A stretch of 38,322 nucleotides of DNA. Origin: Polaromonas sp. (lineage in GTDB: Bacteria; Pseudomonadota; Gammaproteobacteria; Burkholderiales; Burkholderiaceae_C). The stretch lies in NCBI GenBank assembly GCA_025363315.1, contig JANYED010000121.1, forward strand, positions 1-38,322, read 5' to 3'. Below are positions 17,854 to 28,455 of this stretch, piece by piece. How positions within the stretch are numbered: the first letter of the stretch is position 1; the number at the start of each line of letters is the position of its first letter. Below the pieces are notes generated by a model. The model ran no database searches and was not told the DNA's origin. It saw nothing but the letters and a program-made list of their open reading frames with translations. A program made the position numbers and the translations under genes.

Positions 17854-18498
17854 ATGAAGTTCACAGTCAATTCGTTTACTACTAAATCAATAGCTGCTTA
17901 CGCGCTATTCTCTTGGGCTGCAGCCTTTTCTTACGCTCAACCAGTGTACCGAATTGTTGGGCCGGAAGGCAAGGTAACTTTTTCAGACAAGCCGCCGGTA
18001 GAGCCTCAAGCCAAAGTCACCTCGGGTGCAGCCGCATCGGGCAGCGGCGTGGCCAGTGCCTCACTGCCTTTTGAACTTCGTCAAGTCGCCCAAAAATACC
18101 CAGTCACGCTTTACACGGGCGACAACTGCAGCCCCTGCCAGTCCGCCAAAACCATGCTGATGAGCCGGGGCGTTCCTTTCACTGAAAAAACGGTGAACAC
18201 CAATGACGATAGCCAGGCCCTGCAGCGCTTGAGCGGTGACAACACCCTGCCGTTTGCCACCATTGGCGGTCAACAGCTTAAGGGCTATTCGGACTCGGAG
18301 TGGACACAATTTTTAAATGCCGCAGGGTATCCAGCAACGTCCGTCCTGCCTGCCAGCTACCGCCAACCCGCTGCAACGCCGATGGTGGCGGTGTCAGCCG
18401 CACCAGCAGCAGCGGTCCCTGCAGTACCCGTTCGTGCCGCTGCGCCAGCACCACAGCCCGCGCCAGCAGCCACCAACCCATCAGGTATCCGCTTCTAA
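17854..18498 (+). CDS. Exported DUF4124/glutaredoxin-domain fusion protein with Pro/Ala-rich tail
   Basis: Signal peptide ...[36 protein letters not shown] (DUF4124-like); [31 protein letters not shown]...[23 protein letters not shown] (glutaredoxin, CSPC). Confidence 0.85.
   Translation: MKFTVNSFTTKSIAAYALFSWAAAFSYAQPVYRIVGPEGKVTFSDKPPVEPQAKVTSGAAASGSGVASASLPFELRQVAQKYPVTLYTGDNCSPCQSAKTMLMSRGVPFTEKTVNTNDDSQALQRLSGDNTLPFATIGGQQLKGYSDSEWTQFLNAAGYPATSVLPASYRQPAATPMVAVSAAPAAAVPAVPVRAAAPAPQPAPAATNPSGIRF
17878..17932 (+). repeat. Dispersed element copy inside the signal-peptide coding region of the DUF4124/glutaredoxin gene
   Basis: tactaaatcaatagctgcttacgcgctattctcttgggctgcagccttttcttac, compared with the intergenic copy at 4680. 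Confidence 0.8.
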
Positions 18499-19179
18499 AT
18501 TTGATTGCGGAAAGATCAAGGTCTTCACGCCAGCACCCGTCGCCAGCAGACACAAACTGGCTTTTTGAAACGCAAACACGCCGACTGTGACCACGCCGGG
18601 CCAGTTGTTAACGCTGGCTTCAAACCCCAATGGGTCGGTTATTTTTAAGCCCCTCACATCCAGAATGTGCTGGCCGTTGTCAGTCACCATCGGCGTCCCA
18701 GCCTTCATTCGCACTGTAGCGACGCCGCCCATGGCTGCAAACTGCTTTGCGATGCGCTTGACGGCCATCGGTACCACTTCAACAGGCAAAGGGAAAGCGC
18801 CCAACGTCGTCACCAGTTTTGACGCATCGGCAATGCACACAAACTGCCGGGCCTGCGCCGCCACAATTTTCTCGCGTGTGAGCGCCGCGCCGCCGCCTTT
18901 GATCATGTAGCCCGCATGATCAATCTCGTCTGCACCATCGATGTACACCGCCAGTTCGTCCACGTCGGCTGCATCAAACACCGCAATGCCCAGCGCCTGC
19001 AAGCGCTCTGTCGAGGCAACAGAGCTTGACACCGCACCCTTGATTTGATGTTTTATCGTGCCCAAAGCGTCGATAAATTTGTTGACCGTCGAGCCGGTAC
19101 CGACGCCCACAACGCTGCCGGGGAGCACATAGGCCAAAGCGGCTTGGCCGACCAGGGTTTTGAGTTCGTCTTGGGTCAT
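18481..19179 (-). CDS. rpiA: Ribose-5-phosphate isomerase A
   Basis: [69 protein letters not shown]. Confidence 0.96.
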   Translation of the reverse strand: MTQDELKTLVGQAALAYVLPGSVVGVGTGSTVNKFIDALGTIKHQIKGAVSSSVASTERLQALGIAVFDAADVDELAVYIDGADEIDHAGYMIKGGGAALTREKIVAAQARQFVCIADASKLVTTLGAFPLPVEVVPMAVKRIAKQFAAMGGVATVRMKAGTPMVTDNGQHILDVRGLKITDPLGFEASVNNWPGVVTVGVFAFQKASLCLLATGAGVKTLIFPQSNLEADT

Positions 19180-19229
19180 AAGAGGTTTGCGACAATATGG
19201 CAGGTTGAATCAACAAATCAAATTATCCA

Positions 19230-20291
19230 ATGGCATTACTCCCCTATGCGTTAGCCCGTCCTTTTTTATTTGGCCTGGACGCCGAAACCGCACACGACGT
19301 AGCGATGGGGTCGCTGGCAAAAACCCAGAACACACCGCTATCGTTGCTTTACCGGACCGCCAGGATAGAAGATCCCATTGATTTGGCGGGCTTAACGTTT
19401 CCAAACCGGGTGGGTCTTGCAGCAGGACTGGACAAAAACGCTCGCTGCATTGATGGGCTGGCTGCGATGGGATTTGGTTTTATTGAAGTCGGCACCGTGA
19501 CTCCAAAACCGCAAGCCGGCAACCCAAAGCCGCGCATGTTTCGCCTGCAAGGCGCGAACGCGCTCATCAACCGGCTCGGCTTCAACAACGACGGTCTGGA
19601 TGCATTTATTGCCAACGTACAGAATTCAAGGACTCGCCGAGCCAAGGCAAAAAGCCCCATTGTTTTGGGACTGAACATTGGCAAAAACGCGACCACGCCG
19701 ATTGAAAACGCGGTCGATGATTATCTGATTTGCCTCAATGGCGTGTACCCACATGCTGACTATGTGACGGTCAATATTTCTAGCCCCAATACCAAAAATT
19801 TGCGCGCGCTGCAAAGCGACGATGCACTTGACGCGCTGCTCAGTGCCATTGCCAAACGTCGGGGTGAGTTGGTCAAACAACACGGCAAACGCGTGCCGAT
19901 CTTCGTGAAAATCGCGCCTGATCTGGACGCCACGCAGGTCGATGCGATTGCTGCAGCCCTGAAGCGCCACGACATGGATGGCGTAGTAGCCACTAACACC
20001 ACCCTGTCCCGAGATGCCGTCGACGGTGTGCGCCATGCGAATCAAGCGGGAGGCCTGAGCGGCTCACCGGTCCTTAAAGCCAGCAACCAGGTCATCGGCC
20101 AGCTGCGCGCCGCTTTAGGCAAAGGCTTTCCCATCATTGGTGTGGGCGGCGTGATGAGCGCTGAGGATGCGGTGTCAAAAATAAAAGCTGGCGCAGACGT
20201 GGTGCAAATTTACACTGGTTTGATTTACAACGGGCCAGAACTGGTGACGCAATCAGCAAAAGCCATGCGAAACGCAACCCACAGCGCGTAA
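19230..20291 (+). CDS. pyrD: Dihydroorotate dehydrogenase (quinone), class 2
   Basis: [100 protein letters not shown]. Confidence 0.97.
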   Translation: MALLPYALARPFLFGLDAETAHDVAMGSLAKTQNTPLSLLYRTARIEDPIDLAGLTFPNRVGLAAGLDKNARCIDGLAAMGFGFIEVGTVTPKPQAGNPKPRMFRLQGANALINRLGFNNDGLDAFIANVQNSRTRRAKAKSPIVLGLNIGKNATTPIENAVDDYLICLNGVYPHADYVTVNISSPNTKNLRALQSDDALDALLSAIAKRRGELVKQHGKRVPIFVKIAPDLDATQVDAIAAALKRHDMDGVVATNTTLSRDAVDGVRHANQAGGLSGSPVLKASNQVIGQLRAALGKGFPIIGVGGVMSAEDAVSKIKAGADVVQIYTGLIYNGPELVTQSAKAMRNATHSA

Positions 20292-20301
20292 TCAACACAC
20301 C

Positions 20302-20772
20302 ATGCAACGATTTACCATCTCACTTGACGACGCGTTGGCCCTTGAATTCGATGCGCTGATTGCCGCAAATGGTTACAGCAATCGGTCTGAGGCCGTGCGG
20401 GATTTGATCCGTTCACAGATCGATGCTGCGTCATTGGCACCTACGGCCTCGTTTTGGTGCGCCGCCACGGTGAACTATGTTTATGACCACCATGACAAAA
20501 CAGTTGTGGAACGGGTGCTGTCACTTCAGCACGAACACCACGACCTGGTGGTCACCAGCTTGCACACCCACCTGGATCACCATGATTGCCTCGAGACCGT
20601 GGTGATGCGCGGGCCCATACAAGCAGTTCGCGAGTTTTCACACATGCTGATCGCTCTGCGCGGGGTGCGCCACGGGAGCGTCCAAATGGTGCCGCTCGAT
20701 GTGGATCGCCGCAAACTTGCCCATAGCCATGACCAAAGCGGTCAGCATTTGCATTTCAAGCCGCTCAGTTAA
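20302..20772 (+). CDS. nikR: Nickel-responsive regulator NikR
   Basis: RHH start MQRFTISLDDALALEFDALIAANGYSNRSEAVRDLIR; metal-site region LVVTSLHTHLDHHDCLETVVMRG. Confidence 0.92.
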   Translation: MQRFTISLDDALALEFDALIAANGYSNRSEAVRDLIRSQIDAASLAPTASFWCAATVNYVYDHHDKTVVERVLSLQHEHHDLVVTSLHTHLDHHDCLETVVMRGPIQAVREFSHMLIALRGVRHGSVQMVPLDVDRRKLAHSHDQSGQHLHFKPLS

Positions 20773-20819
20773 ACCGATGTTGTTGCGGTTTTCGCAAGTG
20801 GTTTTGATGTGTGCCTTTG

Positions 20820-22892
20820 TTAGAAATTAGCCACCAACGTCAACCTGAACGAGCGTGTCTCAATCGGGTGAAAGTGAATGTCATTGACCGGTGCTGTCTC
20901 GGTTTTCAGCTGCGACGCGTAGTAATAATCAATCGCCGAGTTTTTACGGTTGGTCAGGTTAAAGCCTTCCAGCTCCAGCTTGAGCTTGGGGCCAATTTTG
21001 TAGCCAATGCGGCCATTGAGCGTGGCCGTGCTTTGTGACCGGACGGTGTTGTCTTCAATCAAAGGCCGGGGCCCAAAATAGCGCAGCTGAATGGCACCAA
21101 AATACGGCCCCAGGTTGTCGACCGCCAGCGCCAGTGACGCCACGCCCTCGACCGCGCCAGGTATGCGGTCACCGGCAGGGTCAAAGCCGCGAAAGCGTGC
21201 ACGCGCAAAGGACACATCAGCATCGATAGTCAACCATCTGGTGGGCTTGTAGTAATTCGAAAACTCAAACCCCAGCCGCCTGCTGGGCCTGCCGGCTTGC
21301 GTGGTGCCGGCGTCGCCAACAAACGTTAACTCAGAATCAAAGTCCAGCCGGTAGACCGACAGCGCACTTTGCAGGCCCGGAATCACCTCCGAACGCACGC
21401 CGAGCTCCAGCCCGCGTGAACGCACCAGCGGCGGCACCTTGTCTGCTGGCAAACCGCTTTTTGGATCAACCGTGATGGTGGTGCCACGCGCGTCGTTGCT
21501 GTGAAAGCCGTTGCCCGCGCTGGCATAAAACTCGGTCTTGTTAAACGGGCCAAAAATCAGGTTGAACTTGGGGCTGGCCTTGGTGGCAGACGCGTTGCCT
21601 GAATTGGCGCTGTTGCTGCTGTCAACTCTAAAGCTGAAGGTGTCAGCGCGAAGGCCCGCGACCGTGCGGATTTTGTCGGTCCACGCGGTTTTGTTTTCAA
21701 CATACAAACCGAGACTGCTCTCATTGATTTTGTCGTCGCGCGTTACGCTGATAACCTGTCGTGCAACCGTGCTCGCCAGGCCGTTCTTGATCCGGTCAGT
21801 TTGAAATTGCAAACCGATGGTGTTTTCTGACCCCCGTCCAAACAGCAGTGCATTGAACGTGTGGCTTGCATTGATGCCGACTGTCACTCGTCTGTCAGGC
21901 TGATTGAACTGGTCGCCATTGACCGGGTCATCCAAAAAGTAGGTGAAATTGGAATACAAATCGAGCTTGTTGCGAATCACGTAGGCGTTCACCTGTGTCA
22001 ATGATGTGCCGCTGGTGGCGCGCCAGTTGCCAGACAAGCTGTAGCGACTCGCGCTGCCGCCGTCGGTTTGGTCTGCTGCGTCGAATCGGCCCAGCGCGCC
22101 TGACTGAACCGCTCTCAGGGGAATCTGGTCAGTCGCGTGCCACTTGGCGTTGTAGCCCATCAGCGTAACGTTAAAGCCGTCTGACTCACTGCCCTGGCTG
22201 TAGCGCAAAACGCCGTTTTGCTTCAGGTAGTTGTCGCCCACTGTGAACGGGCCATTGCTGCGCTGCAGTTCCAGCGCATACAGCAAGTTGCCGTCCAGCC
22301 ACTTTGGTGATGCCGCTATCAGCGTGCGGCCAAAACCGTTAGAGCCCAAAGTGAACGAGCCAATGCCTTTGTCAAGCTTGTTGGCGTAGTTGACACTGAC
22401 CGCCCCGGCCGAGGCAAAGTCGCCCTCAGTCGCGTAAAACGGCCCTTTGCGGTAGTCCAGCAAGGTGGCCAGCTCAGGAATCAAAAAGTTCACATCAGTC
22501 CAGCCCTGGCCGTGGCTGTGGCTGCGCTGGTTGACCAGCATGCCGTCAATCGTGGTGCGCAGGTCAGTGCCGTGGTCGAGGTTGAAGCCGCGCAGGTAAA
22601 ACTGGTTGGCTTTGCCTTCACCGCTGTGCTGGCTGACGATCAGGCCCGGCACGGCTTCCAGCACCTCGCCGGGGCGGTACACGGTGCGCGCGTCCAGCTG
22701 CTGCTGGGTGACCACGCCCTCATTGGCGGTGCCAGCCTCGCCCAGCACGCTGTTGCGCGAGCTTTCGACGTTCACCGTAGCAAGGCTAGGTGGATTATTG
22801 ACGGCGCTATTTTGCCCCCAGGCTTGACCGGTCAATGCACAGAAGCTGGCCACCAAAACATGGGTTGAATGAAGTTTGAAGTTGTTTGGCAT
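20820..22892 (-). CDS. TonB-dependent outer-membrane receptor (candidate nickel/metal receptor)
   Basis: Signal peptide; plug domain (VVTQQQLDARTVYRPGEVLEAVPGLIVSQHSGEGKANQFYLRGFNLDHGTDLRTTIDGMLVNQRSHSHGQGW); C-terminal aromatic residue (LTLVANF). Substrate inferred from convergent nikR. Confidence 0.9.
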   Translation of the reverse strand: MPNNFKLHSTHVLVASFCALTGQAWGQNSAVNNPPSLATVNVESSRNSVLGEAGTANEGVVTQQQLDARTVYRPGEVLEAVPGLIVSQHSGEGKANQFYLRGFNLDHGTDLRTTIDGMLVNQRSHSHGQGWTDVNFLIPELATLLDYRKGPFYATEGDFASAGAVSVNYANKLDKGIGSFTLGSNGFGRTLIAASPKWLDGNLLYALELQRSNGPFTVGDNYLKQNGVLRYSQGSESDGFNVTLMGYNAKWHATDQIPLRAVQSGALGRFDAADQTDGGSASRYSLSGNWRATSGTSLTQVNAYVIRNKLDLYSNFTYFLDDPVNGDQFNQPDRRVTVGINASHTFNALLFGRGSENTIGLQFQTDRIKNGLASTVARQVISVTRDDKINESSLGLYVENKTAWTDKIRTVAGLRADTFSFRVDSSNSANSGNASATKASPKFNLIFGPFNKTEFYASAGNGFHSNDARGTTITVDPKSGLPADKVPPLVRSRGLELGVRSEVIPGLQSALSVYRLDFDSELTFVGDAGTTQAGRPSRRLGFEFSNYYKPTRWLTIDADVSFARARFRGFDPAGDRIPGAVEGVASLALAVDNLGPYFGAIQLRYFGPRPLIEDNTVRSQSTATLNGRIGYKIGPKLKLELEGFNLTNRKNSAIDYYYASQLKTETAPVNDIHFHPIETRSFRLTLVANF

Positions 22893-23047
22893 CGTCACAA
22901 AGACTCCAGCAAAGAGCAAGTCGCCGCAGGATCGGCAATTTAACTAAATACGGCTACAATTGTAAGCTGGATTAAATTTTCTTCTTACCCAACCGTATTC
23001 TCCGGCTGTTTGATTGGGCACTGATGAACGCGAATCAAGTCCTCTAG

Positions 23048-24855
<1,808 letters not shown>

Positions 24856-24857
<2 letters not shown>

Positions 24858-24909
24858 GTCTGTAGCCCAATAGATTCGGGCGTAAGCAGCTATTTTTTCA
24901 ATAGCATTT
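24856..24909 (-). repeat. Dispersed element copy between the fadH and lhgO remnants
   Basis: Reverse complement: aaatgctattgaaaaaatagctgcttacgcccgaatctattgggctacagacct. Confidence 0.9.
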
Positions 24910-25921
24910 GACTGACGTACTCTCCAATCGCCAGGCAGCTCGTCAAGCCCGGGGACTCGATGCCGAACAGATTGATGAGACCTGCCGCTTAGTGAACACT
25001 TTCGCCGTGAATCACAAAATCTCCAGCTGGCGCATCCAGTCTTGCAGCTTGGGGCGGACGCCTGCGTAGCCTGCCTGGAGCGTGCCGTCTTGTAAGCCTG
25101 GCCAGTATTTGCGCACCTCTGCGTAAAAGGCGTCGCCCCGGCTGGGGTCAACATCCAGTTCGTCTGGTGAGTTAACCCACTCAACATCTGGCCCAAACCT
25201 GGCTTGACAGCCCAAGTCAATTGTCAGATGCACGCCCAAGCCTGCCGCGTTGGGGACTGGGTAAATCAGGCGTTTGAAAGGAAATTTGCCTTGTAGGTTG
25301 AAGTAGTACCTTTGGCGCAGTAAGTGGTTGGCACATGCTTGGCGTCCAGGCCTTTGATGCATCTGACAACTTGCGGCGCGTTGAGTCCAGCGGCGTTGAT
25401 GCCGGTGTTGGCAGACAATTTGGTACTGTCTTTCGCTATCACTTCAATAGCTGCTCGCGCCCCGTTTAATTGGGCTACAGCCGTATTTAGTACTAAAAAT
25501 CCGCCCACATTTTCAGTATTAACTTGTAGCGACAGCATCAGCGCATGGCTGTCGACGATGCCCGTGCTGGGGGAGTGGATGGCCGCTACGCGTTCTACTT
25601 GCCGCTCCATCGCCAGGGCTTGCTCACGGCCTAAAAGCACCAGGTCATTCACCCTGTTGGCCGCCGCTTTGGCAACGATACCTTGTAGCTGCGCAACCTG
25701 CGCTTTGCTGGTCGCCACTATCAGCTTGCCACAGCGGCTGTGACCGATGCCGCGCTCGATGCAATAGTCATGCAGCAGCACTTCGCCGCGGATGCAAAGC
25801 TGGGCGTTGGCGGCGTCAAGCACCATGACTTCCCTGCCCCTCAAAGCCAGCGCTGTGGCAACTGCCAGCCCCACCACGCCTGCGCCTTTGACGATGCAAT
25901 CGACGTTTTCCCATTTCTGCG
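24900..25921 (-). pseudogene. L-2-hydroxyglutarate oxidase (LhgO)-like FAD oxidoreductase, disrupted
   Basis: GAGVVGLAVATALALRGREVMVLDAAN...LLHDYCIERGIGHSRCGKLIVAT...GIVDSHALMLSL, frame change to [45 protein letters not shown]..., then stop, then [27 protein letters not shown]. Confidence 0.88.
25434..25492 (+). repeat. Dispersed element copy inside the lhgO pseudogene
   Basis: tcgctatcacttcaatagctgctcgcgccccgtttaattgggctacagccgtatttagta. Confidence 0.88.
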
Positions 25922-25923
25922 CC

Positions 25924-26772
25924 CTAAAGTTTGCGCGGATCGGTTTTGAGCAACAAGGTTACCAGCGACTGTAGATGCACTTTCAGCGGCGCAAAACCCG
26001 CCGTTGTCTCCAGCGTGTCCTCATTCATATAAATCTTGCGGTTGATCTCCAGTTGAATACTATGGCGCTGCGCTGCTGGATTGCTGTAGCGGCGCACCAG
26101 CTCCACGCCTTTGTAGGGGTGGTTGTAGGCCACGCTGTAACCCAGGCCTCGAAGGTGCGCGCAAACCAGTTGTGACAACATGGGGTGGGCAGTTGTACCG
26201 TCCCGGTCACCCACCACAAAGTCTGCATGCACTTCACCCGGAAAGTCGGTTGCGTTGCTCGATGCAATGGCCGGCATGGAATGGCAGTTGATGTGAATGC
26301 TGTAGCCGTGCAGTGCATGCGCTGCACCAATCGCAGATGCCAGCGCCGCATGGTAGGGCTGCCAGCAATTGGCAATGCGCGCCTGCACTTCAGCCACGCC
26401 AAGCTGGCGGCTGTAAATCGGAAGGCCATCATCCGTTGTGCGCCAGATCAGCCCTTTGCCCAAACGGACTTTACTTAGAACTTTGGGGTCTGTCGCTATG
26501 GGTTCAGGCCATGATGCGTCTAGCAGCGTCTCGTCAATCTCGGTGGTGTTGCGGTTCGCGTCCAGGTAGCTGCGCGGGAAGAATGCCTCGACCCAATGCG
26601 CCCCCAAACCAGGTGCGAAGTCGTAGAGCTTTTCAACATGCGTGTCCTCAGCACGGCGCAAGACCAGCGGGTCGCAACTGAACAAAAAGTCTGCCGGGTA
26701 CTGCGTGCCGCTGTGCGGGGAGTCCAGCACCAAAGCGGTGTTACCGGATAAATGATGAATCATCGGGGACAT
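25924..26772 (-). CDS. N-formylglutamate amidohydrolase family protein
   Basis: ALVLDSPHSGTQYPADFLF, DTHVEKLYDFAPGLGAHWVEAFFPRSYLDANR, SIHINCHSMPA, NHPYKGVELVRRYSNP. ORF extends to 26856; start uncertain. Confidence 0.88.
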   Translation of the reverse strand: MSPMIHHLSGNTALVLDSPHSGTQYPADFLFSCDPLVLRRAEDTHVEKLYDFAPGLGAHWVEAFFPRSYLDANRNTTEIDETLLDASWPEPIATDPKVLSKVRLGKGLIWRTTDDGLPIYSRQLGVAEVQARIANCWQPYHAALASAIGAAHALHGYSIHINCHSMPAIASSNATDFPGEVHADFVVGDRDGTTAHPMLSQLVCAHLRGLGYSVAYNHPYKGVELVRRYSNPAAQRHSIQLEINRKIYMNEDTLETTAGFAPLKVHLQSLVTLLLKTDPRKL

Positions 26773-26855
26773 ATTTGCGATTGTGCCTTCCTTCAAGCGT
26801 GGGTACCCTGCTTTCAGGCGGACTCGCTTGAGGAGCAACAGGCTTGCGGGTTGCA

Positions 26856-27625
26856 TCAGCCCAGGCTGATCTTGGCAAACTTGGCGATGCGCTGCATTTT
26901 GTCAATTGCTTTTTTTATCTGAATCGCAAAATGAACGCTCGTGGCATCTGACGGAAACAAGCCCTGAGCGGTCAACTTGTCGCGTACCGCAGGCTCTTTC
27001 AAAACCGCGGCCGCTGCATCGTTGATGCGTTTGACAGCCTCTACAGGCGTACCCGCGGGCTCAACCAGGCCAAACCACGATGGGTCATTGTTCGAGAACA
27101 GCTTCAACTCGCCATAGGTAGGCACATTAGGCAGCACATCCAGCCGCATGCCCCAAGACACAGCAATCGCCCGCAACCTGCGTGACTGGATGAACGGCAG
27201 CGACGATGCGACTTGGTCAAAGTACACATTAACCTGCCCTGCCACTACATCGTTCAGCGCAAAGCCTGCGCCAGGGTGCGGGATATGCACTATGACGGTG
27301 TTGGTCGTGCTTTTGAACAGCTCGCCCCGCATCTGGCCAATGGTGCCGTTGCCGGGCGACGCAAAAGTCACCTTGCCACGGTTGATTTTGAGGTATTTGA
27401 TGAACTCTGCAAAGTTGTTGTCAGGCAAGGCCGCGTCGACGACCAGCACGCCTGGCGCTTTGACAAGTTCAGTCACGGCAACAAAATCTTTGATCGGCTC
27501 ATACGGCAATTTTTTGTAGACCGACGGGTTGACGCCATGGGTCGACAACGTGGCCACACCCAGCGCGAAGCCGTCAGATGAAGACTTGGCAACTTCAGCC
27601 ATGCCGATAGAGCCGCCCGCGCCAG
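26856..27625 (-). pseudogene. Bug-family tripartite tricarboxylate transporter substrate-binding protein, 5'-truncated
   Basis: GAGGSIGMAEVAKSSSDGFALGVATLSTHGVNPSVYKKLPYEPIKDFVAVTEL...GFALNDVVAGQVNVYFDQV...VLPNVPTYGE. Signal peptide and first ~60 aa missing. Confidence 0.82.
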
Positions 27626-27661
27626 CCTAGATTCAGTCTTAAATGGAATGAAGTTAAACAA

Positions 27662-28350
27662 ATGAAACGGCTGCAACCAACCCTGCTCGCGCAACTGGAA
27701 GCGGCCACATTTGAGCTGATCACCAGCGGCGACGGTGGTGGTGGTGGTGGTGCGGTTCATCTTTCAACCCTGCCCACTTTTGGCTCGAAGTGCCTGATGC
27801 CGCGCTTGCCCGCCTTTCAAAGGCTGCATCGGCAAATCGCGCTGCACTTTGTGCCCTATGTGCAGGGATATGACTTTACGCGGGCTGATCTGGACTGCTC
27901 CATTTTGTTTGGCGACGACAACTGGCCGGGCGCTGTAACTGAGTACATTGCCGGGCATGAGATGGCGCTAATTGCCCTGCCTTCGCCACCCTCGCGGCAC
28001 ATCAAGTCTGCACAAGACGTAACCAACATCACCTTGCTTCACCGCGTCAGCGTGCCGCAGGCTTGGGTGCATTGGGCTAGCGTACGCGGCGTAAAAAACT
28101 TCAACCCACTGGCTGGGCCGCAGCTGGATCAATTCCACAGCCTGATACGGGTGGTGATGGCGGGCATGGGCGTGGCGCTCGTCCCGCACTGCTTGGTGAA
28201 AGACGACATTGCTGCTGGGCTGGTGTCTGCGCCTTTGAAGACTAACTGCTACGGTGGCTTCCTGGCTACCTAGCTACCTGGCTAACACCGGCTATTACCT
28301 CTGCTACCCCGAGGCATGTAGCCACTTGCTACCCTTAAGCCACTTCAAAA
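27662..28350 (+). pseudogene. LysR-family regulator (GcvA-like effector domain), HTH lost and 3' frameshifted
   Basis: LSTLPTFGSKCLMPRLPAFQRLHRQIALHFVPYVQGYDFTRADLDCSILFGDDNWPG...GPQLDQFHSLIRVVMAGMGVALVPHCLVKDDIAAGLV; after the stop, ANTGYYLCYPEA continues in another frame. Confidence 0.82.
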
Positions 28351-28373
28351 CCTGGTTGTTGTCAGCAAGCTGA

Positions 28374-28432
28374 CTGCTACTTAATAAGGAGCTGCTCACG
28401 CCCGTATTCATTGGGTTGCAGGTGTTTTTGAT
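28374..28432 (+). repeat. Dispersed element copy between the LysR remnant and dnaE
   Basis: tgctacttaataaggagctgctcacgcccgtattcattgggttgcaggtgtttttgata. Confidence 0.88.
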
Positions 28433-28455
28433 ACCTGTAATCGGCGTTTTTTACC

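Noticed and set aside
22947-22999. AATACGG...CCGTATT as a NikR operator
   Set aside because: Half-site spacing (39 bp) and sequence do not fit the known GTATGA-N16-TCATAC pattern; kept only as an uncharacterised motif.
27729-27751. (GGT)n trinucleotide run as a phase-variation tract
   Set aside because: Unit is 3 nt (frame neutral) and it lies in a LysR remnant already lacking its DNA-binding domain.
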